This document shows, in pieces, positions 1-5,583 of a stretch of DNA of 7,544 bases; position 1 is the first letter of the stretch, and every line of letters begins with the position of its first letter. The stretch covers positions 1 to 7,544 of the forward strand of contig CALMIW010000361.1 of the NCBI GenBank assembly GCA_937864275.1. Reading direction: 5' to 3'. The position numbers were made by a program, and so were the translations under genes. The DNA is from an uncultured Dehalococcoidia bacterium (lineage in GTDB: Bacteria; Chloroflexota; Dehalococcoidia; Tepidiformales; Tepidiformaceae). Under the pieces are notes generated by a model. That model had not been told where the DNA came from and searched no databases. It was given only the letters and a program-made list of their open reading frames with translations.

Positions 1-957
1 GCCGTCGCGCTCGGGACGGGCGAGGCCAGCCTCGCGGAGCATCTTGATGTGGACGCTCACGGTCGGCTGGGAGAGGCCGAACTGGCTGGCGAGCTCGGTG
101 ACCGTGGCGGCGTGGTGCATGGGCCGGATGAGCTCGAAGAGGATGGCCAGGCGCGTCGGGTCGGAGAGCACCTTCAACTTTCCCGCGGCCCGCTCGGCGT
201 TCTCCTTGCGGCGGGCCTCGCGCTCGGCGCTTTCGACGCCGGCTCCAACGATGACGAGCCCCGGGAACGCCCAGTAGAACTGGCCGCCACCGGCGAGGCC
301 GAGCGGGACGAGGACGAGTTCGTTGTTAGCGCGGGCGGCGGCGATCTGGGGCTGGTAGGCATCCTTGTGGACGAAGCTGTTCCCCGGGAGGAGTGCGCGC
401 AGGTCGGCGCCGGCACGGGAACGGGCGCTGAGTTCCTTGGCGGAACGCTCGGCGGCGGCGCGGCCCGAGCGTTCCCAGTAGGGCTCGATGACGGCAAAGA
501 GTTCGCGCACGAGGGCGACGAAGTCCGCCCGGAGTGCCTCATCCTGGACCAGGCGCTCGACCCTGCGGGCGACAAGGTCGACGACTTCGGGGGGCTCGCT
601 CGGGAGGGGCGGCGTGGTCATCCCCGCGGCGTAGGCGGGTTCGAGGGCCTCGATGAAAGCGGCCGGCGACGATGCGAAGAGCGTGCCCGTGCGGTAGCCG
701 GCCGCCAGGAGCTCGCCGCACTCGCGGTAGGGCGCGCCGTTGAGTTCGTCGAGCCCGGGGCCGATCCAGAACGAGACGAGACGCTGGACGATGCCGGGAT
801 GGTCGCGGCGAACCTCGCGCACCCAATCGGGTACCCACTTCTCCGGGTCGATGCAGTGCTTGCGGAGGAGGTAGAGGCCGAACTGGAGTTCGAGGACGGG
901 GGCGATGGCTACGCGGAGTTCGCCGGGGGACTCGTCGGGGCCGAACTCGGATGGCAT
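1..957 (-). CDS. ArsR-type winged-helix transcriptional regulator with long N-terminal domain (3' end cut by window)
   Basis: This is an open minus-strand frame of 319 codons that reaches the window edge without a stop, so the C-terminus is missing. The recognisable part is C-terminal. From about residue 260, KLKVLSDPTRLAILFELIRP is the classic first helices of an ArsR winged helix. TVTELASQFGLSQPTVSVHI (285-304) is the helix-turn-helix with its recognition helix, followed by KMLREAGL. Family knowledge says such proteins are dimeric DNA-binding repressors. The metal-binding ELCVC box of ArsR/SmtB sensors is absent, and the only visible cysteines are C35 and C80. Residues 1-240 are an unassigned, mostly helical region ending in a hydrophobic stretch (about 213-239), then a charged linker rich in Glu, Arg and Ala. 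Putting the DNA-binding domain after a long N-terminal domain resembles DUF5937-type ArsR proteins, but I cannot confirm that family. Start ATG at 957 is preferred because a good promoter lies just upstream. The ligand is unknown. Confidence 0.85.
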   Translation of the reverse strand, partial: MPSEFGPDESPGELRVAIAPVLELQFGLYLLRKHCIDPEKWVPDWVREVRRDHPGIVQRLVSFWIGPGLDELNGAPYRECGELLAAGYRTGTLFASSPAAFIEALEPAYAAGMTTPPLPSEPPEVVDLVARRVERLVQDEALRADFVALVRELFAVIEPYWERSGRAAAERSAKELSARSRAGADLRALLPGNSFVHKDAYQPQIAAARANNELVLVPLGLAGGGQFYWAFPGLVIVGAGVESAEREARRKENAERAAGKLKVLSDPTRLAILFELIRPMHHAATVTELASQFGLSQPTVSVHIKMLREAGLARPERDG

Positions 958-966
958 CGCCTTTTA

Positions 967-994
967 ACTATAGACCTAACCGCATGGCAGTAAA
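967..994 (-). promoter_or_regulatory. Putative sigma70-type promoter of the ArsR-type regulator gene
   Basis: Read on the minus strand, TTTACT (989-994, four of six matches to the -35 consensus) is followed after 16 bases by TATAGT (967-972, five of six matches to the -10 consensus). Only nine bases separate the -10 box from the ATG at 957. The transcript should therefore start within a few bases of the start codon, or at it. The AAAAGG at 960-965 ends two bases from the ATG, too close to act as a normal Shine-Dalgarno site. The 104-base gap to the upstream oxidoreductase gene and this promoter suggest the regulator is transcribed independently. Confidence 0.5.
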
Positions 995-1015
995 GGGCGG
1001 GAGGCAGAAGTTGTC

Positions 1016-1060
1016 CCCGGATTGTCACCCGGGCGCGTCGCCAGCCGTCCGGCGGGGACG
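1016..1060 (-). terminator. Two small hairpins after the oxidoreductase stop; possible weak terminator
   Basis: The gap downstream of the oxidoreductase stop holds two inverted repeats. CGTCC (1046-1050) and GGACG (1056-1060) have a 5-base loop. CCCGG (1016-1020) and CCGGG (1029-1033) have an 8-base loop. Neither is followed on the minus strand by a clear T-run, so a classical factor-independent terminator is not supported. They could stop transcription weakly, stabilise the 3' end, or be chance pairings in GC-rich DNA. Confidence 0.25.
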
Positions 1061-1061
1061 C

Positions 1062-2375
1062 CTAGACGAGCTTGGCGCAGGCCCAGGGGAACATCTCAGA
1101 GGCGGTGGGGTAGGGGTGCACGGTGGAGGCGGCCTGCCGGGCGGTGATGCCGTGCTGGATGGCGAGGCATGCCTCGCCGACGAGGGTGCTGCCGCGGGCG
1201 CAGATGAAGTGCGCTCCGAGGATTACGCCGGTGCCGGCATCGGCGATGACCTTGGCGAAACCGTCGGTCTGGCCGGTGGTGCGGAACCAGTCGAGGTCGG
1301 CGGCGTCGAGGCGGGCGACGCGGACCTCGACGCCGGTGGCGCGAGCCTGCTCCTCGGTCATGCCGGCGTGACCGATTTCCGGTTCGGTGAAGATAGCCCA
1401 GGGGACGGTGGTCTCGGGGATAGGCTCGCAGAGACCGCTTTCGATGTGCTTGCCGATGTGGTGGGCCTGGTAGCTGGCGAAGTGGGTGAACTGGAACTTC
1501 CCGGTGATGTCGCCGGCCGCCCACAGTCCCTCGAGGTTCGTCTTCCCGCAGGGCGAGATGGCGACGAAGCCACGCTTGTCGAGTTCGAGGCCGAGTTCGG
1601 AGAGCCCTTCGGGGACCTGGGGGAGGCGGCCGGCGGCGACCAGCACCTCATCGAATTCGAAGCGGCCGCCATCGGTCACGAGGACGACGGACCCGTCCTC
1701 TTCGCGGTCGACGCGCTGGATTTGGGCTCCGGCGACGATGCGCATGCCCTCGCGCTCGAGGATCTTCGTGAGCTCCATCGAGACTTCCGGGTCCTCGGTG
1801 CCGGCGATGCTCGACGCGGCTTCGAACAGGGTCACGCTGGAACCGAGACGGAGGAAGCTCTGGCCGAGCTCGAGGCCGATGGGCCCTCCGCCGATGACGG
1901 CGAGGCGGTCCGGCTGCCGGGGCATGGTGAAGATCGTGCGATTCGTCTGGGGGCGGGCATCGGCGAGACCCGGGATCGGGGGGAGGCCGGGGCCTGTACC
2001 GGTAGCGATGACGACATCGGTGGCGCTCAGCAACTCGCTGCCGACGCGGACGCGGGTGGGGCCTTCGAAGACGGCTGCCCCCCAGTGGAGGTCGATGCCA
2101 TCGGCGCGCATGCCGCCGTTGGGGTCGGTGCCGCGGACGAGGAGCTGGGTGCTGTGGATGCTTGCCACGACCTCGTCCCAGCCGAGGCCGCGTTCGGCGG
2201 CCTTCCGGGAGAGGTCGATGAGGGCTTTGCTTGGGACGCAGCCATCGTTGAGGCATTCGCCGCCGAGGTGGTCGCGTTCGATGACGGCGACGCGTTTGCC
2301 TTTGCGGCCGAGGGTGCGGGCGATGTTGTCGCCTGCCGAGCCGTTGCCGATGACGATGAGATCGTAGGTTTTCAC
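1062..2375 (-). CDS. MerA/LpdA-like FAD-dependent pyridine nucleotide-disulfide oxidoreductase
   Basis: This 437-residue protein has the full class I architecture. The FAD-binding motif GNGSAG is at 10-15. GGECLNDGCVPSK (38-50) holds the redox-active pair C41/C46. ATGTGP is at 125-130, and the second Rossmann fold GGGPIGLELG at 162-171. The second FAD motif AAGDITG is at 286-292, followed by a C-terminal dimerisation domain. E185 at the end of the second strand of the NAD(P) fold favours NADH by family rules. In lipoamide dehydrogenases the C-terminal motif is HxHPTxxE with a catalytic His. Here it is HPYPTASE (420-427), so Y422 replaces that His, as in mercuric reductases. It lacks the N-terminal metal-binding domain and the C-terminal Cys pair of true MerA. 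No pyruvate or 2-oxoacid dehydrogenase genes are adjacent, so a lipoamide dehydrogenase role is doubtful. GTG at 2375 is chosen because it puts the FAD motif seven residues after KTY; GAGG at 2387-2390 is an imperfectly spaced ribosome binding site. An ATG at 2441 would add 22 unlikely residues. Confidence 0.9.
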   Translation of the reverse strand: MKTYDLIVIGNGSAGDNIARTLGRKGKRVAVIERDHLGGECLNDGCVPSKALIDLSRKAAERGLGWDEVVASIHSTQLLVRGTDPNGGMRADGIDLHWGAAVFEGPTRVRVGSELLSATDVVIATGTGPGLPPIPGLADARPQTNRTIFTMPRQPDRLAVIGGGPIGLELGQSFLRLGSSVTLFEAASSIAGTEDPEVSMELTKILEREGMRIVAGAQIQRVDREEDGSVVLVTDGGRFEFDEVLVAAGRLPQVPEGLSELGLELDKRGFVAISPCGKTNLEGLWAAGDITGKFQFTHFASYQAHHIGKHIESGLCEPIPETTVPWAIFTEPEIGHAGMTEEQARATGVEVRVARLDAADLDWFRTTGQTDGFAKVIADAGTGVILGAHFICARGSTLVGEACLAIQHGITARQAASTVHPYPTASEMFPWACAKLV

Positions 2376-2411
2376 GATGGGAGATGCCTCGCGCACGACT
2401 GGTTGTTCAAG

Positions 2412-2417
2412 ATTACA
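2412..2417 (-). promoter_or_regulatory. Possible -10 box for the oxidoreductase gene
   Basis: TGTAAT on the minus strand matches five of six bases of the -10 consensus and would start a transcript about 30 bases before the GTG at 2375. No convincing -35 box lies 16-18 bases upstream, where the DNA is very GC-rich. The assignment is therefore weak. This site sits in the 186-base region shared with the divergent small gene. Confidence 0.25.
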
Positions 2418-2453
2418 GCGGCAGCCGCCGGGGAGCCCCATGGGCGGGGGAGG

Positions 2454-2467
2454 GCGCCGGCTGGCGC
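2454..2467. repeat. Small perfect hairpin in the divergent intergenic region
   Basis: GCGCC (2454-2458), loop GGCT and GGCGC (2463-2467) form a perfect 5-base-pair stem. It lies between the divergent oxidoreductase and the 107-residue gene, upstream of both starts. It could be a protein-binding dyad, but short GC-only stems arise easily in this composition. Confidence 0.2.
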
Positions 2468-2549
2468 ACGCTCCAACTCTTTACCAACATTTCCGGGGCC
2501 GCGTCACCCGGCGGGCAGGCCGCGCCATCTCCTGACTGAACGGAACAAC

Positions 2550-2554
2550 AGGAG
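2550..2554 (+). promoter_or_regulatory. Strong ribosome binding site AGGAG deciding the start at 2562
   Basis: AGGAG lies seven bases before the ATG at 2562, the best Shine-Dalgarno match and spacing in the window. It fixes the start of the small gene. It argues against a much longer protein in the same frame whose upstream part would be antisense to the oxidoreductase. Confidence 0.75.
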
Positions 2555-2561
2555 TACGGCA

Positions 2562-2885
2562 ATGGAAACGAACCTTCGCAGCATCGCTTCACGCGGATAC
2601 GTCATCGAATCGACGAACATCCCCGCGGGCTTCGGCGCCCACCTCGAACGCGAAGGCCTGGCCGGAATGACGTCACGAACCCTGGACGGGCTCTACCTGG
2701 AGCCGAGGGCGCCCCTGGCCACCATTTTCCGCGCGTTCGAACGGGCCGGTGCGCGCATCGACGGTGCGCGGCGCGCCGGACAGCAGCCAGACTGGCATGC
2801 GACAGCGCGGGCAGCGGCAGGCTGGAGGATGCGACTCGGCAACCAGCGGGCAGCTGAGTGGCTCCCGACGCTGCCGGCGGCATAG
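2562..2885 (+). CDS. Uncharacterised 107-residue protein
   Basis: I do not recognise this protein. It is 107 residues, with no signal peptide, no membrane segment, no cysteine and no obvious motif. The sequence is mixed in character. There is an N-terminal part (METNLRSIASRGYVIESTNI), a middle with LDGLYLEPRAPLATIFRAFE (41-60), and a basic Arg/Ala-rich second half (about 61-98) ending in EWLPTLPAA. It carries many arginines, so nucleic-acid or acidic-partner binding is conceivable but not shown. Evidence that it is a real gene is the well-placed AGGAG at 2550-2554, third-position G/C preference like its neighbours, and a location that does not overlap another gene. It is divergent from the oxidoreductase (186 bases between starts) and convergent with cysS (19 bases between stops). 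The shared upstream region might couple it to the oxidoreductase, but this is inference. Confidence 0.7.
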   Translation: METNLRSIASRGYVIESTNIPAGFGAHLEREGLAGMTSRTLDGLYLEPRAPLATIFRAFERAGARIDGARRAGQQPDWHATARAAAGWRMRLGNQRAAEWLPTLPAA

Positions 2886-2897
2886 GCTCCGGGAGCC
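2885..2897. terminator. Short hairpin between convergent genes
   Basis: GGCTC (2885-2889) and GAGCC (2893-2897) pair around a 3-base loop in the 19-base gap between two convergent genes. On the plus strand it is followed by CTCTATTT, a poor T-run. On the minus strand no T-run follows. A weak bidirectional terminator is possible; chance is a fair alternative. Confidence 0.3.
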
Positions 2898-2904
2898 GCG
2901 CCCT

Positions 2905-4275
2905 CTATTTGGCCTGCCAGACGGTCCCATCGGGGCCGTCTTTCACTTCAATCCCGAGTTCGAGCAGGCCATCGCGGACGCGGTCGGCGAGTTGCCACTG
3001 CTTGGCGGCGCGAAGATCGGTCCGGAGGGTGACCAGGAGGTCGATGAAGGGTGCGGCCTGCTGGGCCGAAGACGAGGTCGCCTGGAGGGAGAGCCCGAGG
3101 ACGTCGCAGAGTTCGCGAAGGGTGGCGCGAGCTGCGGCAGTGTTGCCGCCGGCATCGGTGGCGCGGTTGATATCGCGCGTGAGGTCGAAGAGGGCGGCGA
3201 GAGCGCGCGGGGTGTTGAGGTCGTCCTCCATGGCTTCGATGAAGGCTTCGCGCGTTGCGCCGGCATCGAGGACTTCGCCCCCGGACGCGCCCGCGCGGAA
3301 GGCCGCGTTACGCAGGCGCTCGACGCCCGTCTTGGCGGCATCCATCGCCTCATCGGTGTAGCTGGACGGGCTGCGGTAGTGGCTCGTGATGACGAACATG
3401 CGGAGGGCATCGCCGCCGTAGCGTTCGAGGGCGTCGGCGATGGTGACGAGGTTTCCCAACGACTTCGACATCTTGTCGCCGCTGAGCTGGAGGAGGGCGT
3501 TGTGCACCCAGATGCGGGCAAAGGGCGGCTTGCCGGTGTAGGCCTCGGTCTGGGCGATCTCATTGCTGTGGTGGGGGAAGACGAGGTCGGCGCCGCCGCC
3601 GTGGATGTCGATCTGTTCGCCGAGGGAGTGGAGGGCCATCGCGGAGCATTCGATGTGCCAGCCCGGGCGGCCCTGGCCCCAGGGGCTCTCCCAGCTGGGC
3701 TCGCCGGGCTTGGCGGTCTTCCAGAGGGCGAAGTCCAGCGGGTCGGACTTGAGTTCGGTGGGGTCGATGCGGGCGCCTGAGAGCAGGTCGTCGACATCGC
3801 GCTTCGAGAGGGCGCCATAGGCGGCGCCGAACTTGCGAACGCGGTAGTAGACGTCGCCGCCGGAGTCGTAGGCGAAGTCCTTGGCGATGAGGCCCTGGAT
3901 GAATTCGATGATCTGGGGGACGACTTCGGTGACGCGCGGATAGACGTGGGCCGGCTGGACGTTCATCGCGCGGAGCTGGCGGAAGTAGTCTTCGATGTTC
4001 TGCTCTGCGAGGTCGCTCATGGGCACGCCGAGGCGGTTCGCGCGGTCGATGAGCTTGTCATCGATATCGGTGAAGTTCTGGACGTGGCGGACGGGGATGC
4101 CGCGCCAATCGAGGTAGCGGCGAAGAACGTCGAAGACGATGGCGTGGAGCGCGTGGCCGACGTGGCTCTCGGAGTAGGGGGTGACTCCACAGACGTACAG
4201 CCGCACCACGCCGTCATCCGCGAGCGCCGGGAGGAGCTCGCGGCGGGTGTTGCTGAGGGTGTCGTGGAGTTGCAT
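2905..4275 (-). CDS. cysS: Cysteinyl-tRNA synthetase (CysRS)
   Basis: This cytoplasmic class I aminoacyl-tRNA synthetase activates cysteine with ATP and charges tRNA-Cys. Its 456 residues match the usual bacterial length (E. coli has 461). Visible signatures in order: LYVCGVTPYSESHVGH with C29 and the HIGH-type motif HVGH (38-41), then NFTDIDDKLIDRA (67-79) and GRPGWHIECSAM (202-213). HGGGADLVFPHHSNE (225-239) follows, then KMSKS (268-272). The expected zinc ligands C29, C210, H235 and E239 are all present, one residue offset from E. coli numbering, so the enzyme should be active. The C-terminal anticodon-binding region is helical and complete. ATG at 4275 is supported by AGGA at 4282-4285, six bases upstream. 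The upstream region carries repeats that may regulate it, and no other translation gene is adjacent. The function call is very secure. Confidence 0.98.
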   Translation of the reverse strand: MQLHDTLSNTRRELLPALADDGVVRLYVCGVTPYSESHVGHALHAIVFDVLRRYLDWRGIPVRHVQNFTDIDDKLIDRANRLGVPMSDLAEQNIEDYFRQLRAMNVQPAHVYPRVTEVVPQIIEFIQGLIAKDFAYDSGGDVYYRVRKFGAAYGALSKRDVDDLLSGARIDPTELKSDPLDFALWKTAKPGEPSWESPWGQGRPGWHIECSAMALHSLGEQIDIHGGGADLVFPHHSNEIAQTEAYTGKPPFARIWVHNALLQLSGDKMSKSLGNLVTIADALERYGGDALRMFVITSHYRSPSSYTDEAMDAAKTGVERLRNAAFRAGASGGEVLDAGATREAFIEAMEDDLNTPRALAALFDLTRDINRATDAGGNTAAARATLRELCDVLGLSLQATSSSAQQAAPFIDLLVTLRTDLRAAKQWQLADRVRDGLLELGIEVKDGPDGTVWQAK

Positions 4276-4281
4276 GGAAGG

Positions 4282-4285
4282 TCCT
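4282..4285 (-). promoter_or_regulatory. Ribosome binding site of cysS
   Basis: AGGA on the minus strand lies six bases before the ATG at 4275, a normal Shine-Dalgarno arrangement that supports this start. Confidence 0.6.
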
Positions 4286-4299
4286 GAAAAGGGGATGTG

Positions 4300-4320
4300 C
4301 CAACCATCTTAACGGGTTGG
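4300..4320 (-). promoter_or_regulatory. Dyad CCAACC-N9-GGTTGG around a putative cysS -10 box
   Basis: CCAACC (4300-4305) and GGTTGG (4315-4320) are perfect inverted repeats separated by nine bases. The spacer contains TAAGAT on the minus strand (4306-4311), a four-of-six match to the -10 consensus, about 30 bases before the cysS start. No good -35 box lies at 4328-4335. The dyad could be an operator covering the -10 region or a stem near the transcript start. Both readings are inference from layout. Confidence 0.35.
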
Positions 4321-4332
4321 ACGCTGGAGCAA

Positions 4333-4363
4333 TCGGGGTATGACGATGGGGAAGTCGGGGTAT
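4333..4363. repeat. Tandem direct repeat TCGGGGTAT, 22 bases apart
   Basis: The nonamer TCGGGGTAT occurs at 4333-4341 and 4355-4363. The 22-base offset is about two DNA helical turns, so both copies face the same side. The block overlaps and lies just upstream of the expected -35 position of cysS, where an activator or repressor might bind. It is in the region shared with the divergent transglycosylase-like gene. Confidence 0.4.
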
Positions 4364-4365
4364 TT

Positions 4366-4381
4366 CTTTGCACTCGCAAAG
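4366..4381. repeat. Perfect hairpin CTTTGC-ACTC-GCAAAG
   Basis: A perfect 6-base-pair inverted repeat with a 4-base loop lies three bases after the second direct repeat. On the minus strand its second arm is followed by AAATA, so it does not look like a terminator for a minus-strand transcript. It may be another regulator half-site pair in the cysS upstream region. Confidence 0.35.
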
Positions 4382-4483
4382 TAGCGGATTGATTGCCCCG
4401 GAGGGATCGGTGTGGCACCCTAACGGCCACCTCTGGCGGGGTGAACTGGCTCAACCGTGACCGGCCATCGGCCGTTCTGTGCC

Positions 4484-4489
4484 TACGGT
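4484..4489 (+). promoter_or_regulatory. Possible -10 box TACGGT placed for a leaderless transcript
   Basis: TACGGT fits the minimal TANNNT -10 pattern and ends ten bases before the ATG at 4500. No Shine-Dalgarno sequence precedes that ATG or the GTG at 4479. No convincing -35 box was found. The spacing is what a leaderless mRNA would need, but one short degenerate match is weak evidence. Confidence 0.25.
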
Positions 4490-4499
4490 TGCGCCGAAA

Positions 4500-5516
4500 A
4501 TGACTTATGAGGAATACCTCACGCGAGGCAACCCCCGCGTGACAGCTCGGCTCCCTGAGGGGCCGGTGCGTGTCACGAGTTGGCTGGCAGGCTGGCTGGA
4601 CTATGTGTTCGCCATCGCCCTGGTAGCCGGCCGGTGGCTGCGCCTGCCCATCGCCCGACCCACTGAAGAACCCGTGATGCTGAGCGCGTTCGCGCCTGCA
4701 CTGGCGGAGCAGTACGGGCCGCGCTGGGATGGTTCCGAACCACGACAGAAGAGCGGGGCGCTGGTACGTGCGGCCGAAATCGCGATGCTCTCCGTCTCGT
4801 TCTTCCTCGCAGCGCACCTGCTTTCCGGCGGCACACCAACGGTGACGGCGCCGGACCTCGGCGCCTTCGGACGGCTCTCGGAGCGCGCTCGCGCCGAGAC
4901 GCTTCCGGTGCCATCGGCTTCGAGCAAGCTCGTCGAGGTCCCTGCGGGCAGCTTCACCGGGCAGAGCACCGCGAACACGGCGCCCGCTGCGGAGACTGAA
5001 CCTGCCCCGGCGACCACTGAGGAGATCGCGGTGCTGGCCGAGCCCAGTGCGGCCGACGGCGCCGCAGCCGGCGTAGCGGAGGCGACACCCGTTGCGGAAC
5101 CCGCACCGGCAGCGACGGTGGCCGAGGAGCCGCCGGCCCCTCCCGCGCAGGCGCCACCACCCGCCCCCGTCCCGGCCCCGGCGGTCGCGCCACCGGCGCC
5201 GGCCGTCCCGAGCCTCCCCGATCGCTACCTCACCGTCGATGAACTGCGGTCGGCCGCGCTTGCGGCGGGCTGGCCGGCGGCGCTGCTCCCACAGATTGAA
5301 ACGGTGGCCTGGTGCGAGAGCCGCTACCACACCCACGCACAGTACCTCGGGGCGCTCGGCCTCATGCAGATGCTGCCGTTCTGGTTCGAAGTGGCTGGGC
5401 TGGACCGGGCGATGTGGGCAGACCCGGTGACGAACTTGAAGGCCGCCTACGTGGCCTATGTGGAGCACGAGCGCATCACGGGCGACCCGTGGAGCGCGTG
5501 GACCTGCAAGCCGTAG
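4500..5516 (+). CDS. Membrane-anchored SLT-type lytic transglycosylase-like protein
   Basis: The last 90 residues form an SLT/lysozyme-like domain that in relatives cleaves peptidoglycan between MurNAc and GlcNAc. VAWCESRY (269-276) holds the expected catalytic E273. GALGLMQMLP (284-293) is the GLMQ motif. WADPVTNLKAAYVAYVEH (306-323) and a terminal PWSAWTCKP complete the fold. C272 and C336 could form a disulfide outside the cell. Upstream, residues 91-109 are a strong membrane helix (AAEIAMLSVSFFLAAHLLSG region). About 158-238 is a low-complexity Pro/Ala/Glu linker that would span the wall. A second hydrophobic stretch at 28-49 complicates topology: if both cross the membrane, the N-terminus must be outside for the enzyme domain to face the wall. 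ATG at 4500 gives 338 residues. GTG at 4479 (345 residues) is an alternative, and neither has a ribosome binding site. The MscS gene follows after 67 bases. Confidence 0.82.
   Translation: MTYEEYLTRGNPRVTARLPEGPVRVTSWLAGWLDYVFAIALVAGRWLRLPIARPTEEPVMLSAFAPALAEQYGPRWDGSEPRQKSGALVRAAEIAMLSVSFFLAAHLLSGGTPTVTAPDLGAFGRLSERARAETLPVPSASSKLVEVPAGSFTGQSTANTAPAAETEPAPATTEEIAVLAEPSAADGAAAGVAEATPVAEPAPAATVAEEPPAPPAQAPPPAPVPAPAVAPPAPAVPSLPDRYLTVDELRSAALAAGWPAALLPQIETVAWCESRYHTHAQYLGALGLMQMLPFWFEVAGLDRAMWADPVTNLKAAYVAYVEHERITGDPWSAWTCKP
4964..5213 (+). repeat. Low-complexity Pro/Ala/Glu-coding segment
   Basis: This stretch of the transglycosylase-like gene codes almost only Ala, Pro, Glu, Thr and Val, with runs such as PAPVPAPAVAPPAPAVP. 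It is an unstructured spacer of about 80 residues between the membrane helix and the catalytic domain, of the kind used to cross peptidoglycan. Its length is probably variable between strains. Confidence 0.6.
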
Positions 5517-5571
5517 TCCGCGGGTTACTCCAGTACCCGGAAATCAACTTCTTTGTTTCTCGCGCGCTCTT

Positions 5572-5577
5572 TACGCT
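5572..5577 (+). promoter_or_regulatory. Possible -10 box TACGCT directly before the MscS start
   Basis: TACGCT fits the TANNNT pattern and ends six bases before the GTG at 5584, the spacing expected for a leaderless mRNA. The region 5517-5583 has a short AT-richer stretch (around 5540-5560) but no clear -35 box and no Shine-Dalgarno sequence. The alternative is that the gene is read from the upstream gene's transcript. Confidence 0.25.
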
Positions 5578-5583
5578 TCGCCT

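Noticed and set aside
49..993. A 314-codon plus-strand open frame
   Set aside because: It is antisense to the ArsR-type regulator, whose helix-turn-helix is unmistakable. The plus frame gives acidic low-complexity sequence.
2376..2441. N-terminal extension of the oxidoreductase to the ATG at 2441
   Set aside because: It would add 22 residues before a FAD-binding motif that normally sits at the very N-terminus, and there is no ribosome binding site before 2441.
951..2885. A 644-codon plus-strand open frame covering the oxidoreductase region
   Set aside because: Its first 80% is antisense to a clear FAD-dependent oxidoreductase and reads as Gly/Asp/Ala-rich nonsense. Only the last 107 codons, after the AGGAG and ATG at 2562, look like a gene.
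2749..3780. A 343-codon plus-strand open frame
   Set aside because: It is antisense to cysS and shows no domain. It arises from high third-position G/C in the cysS codons.
4399..4426. T-box-like sequence on the minus strand (AGGGTGCCACACCG then ATCCCT) upstream of cysS
   Set aside because: It only loosely resembles the T-box bulge, lies about 140 bases from the gene, and has no terminator with a T-run between it and cysS. The probable -10 box is also downstream of it.
4017..5468. A 483-codon minus-strand open frame
   Set aside because: It spans the cysS 5' end out of frame, the repeat-rich intergenic DNA and the antisense of the transglycosylase-like gene. The protein is Arg/Gly/Ser-rich without motifs.
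5458..5583. N-terminal extension of the MscS gene to 5458
   Set aside because: The added residues are Arg/Ser/Pro-rich, overlap the end of the transglycosylase-like gene in another frame, and are unlike an MscS N-terminus.
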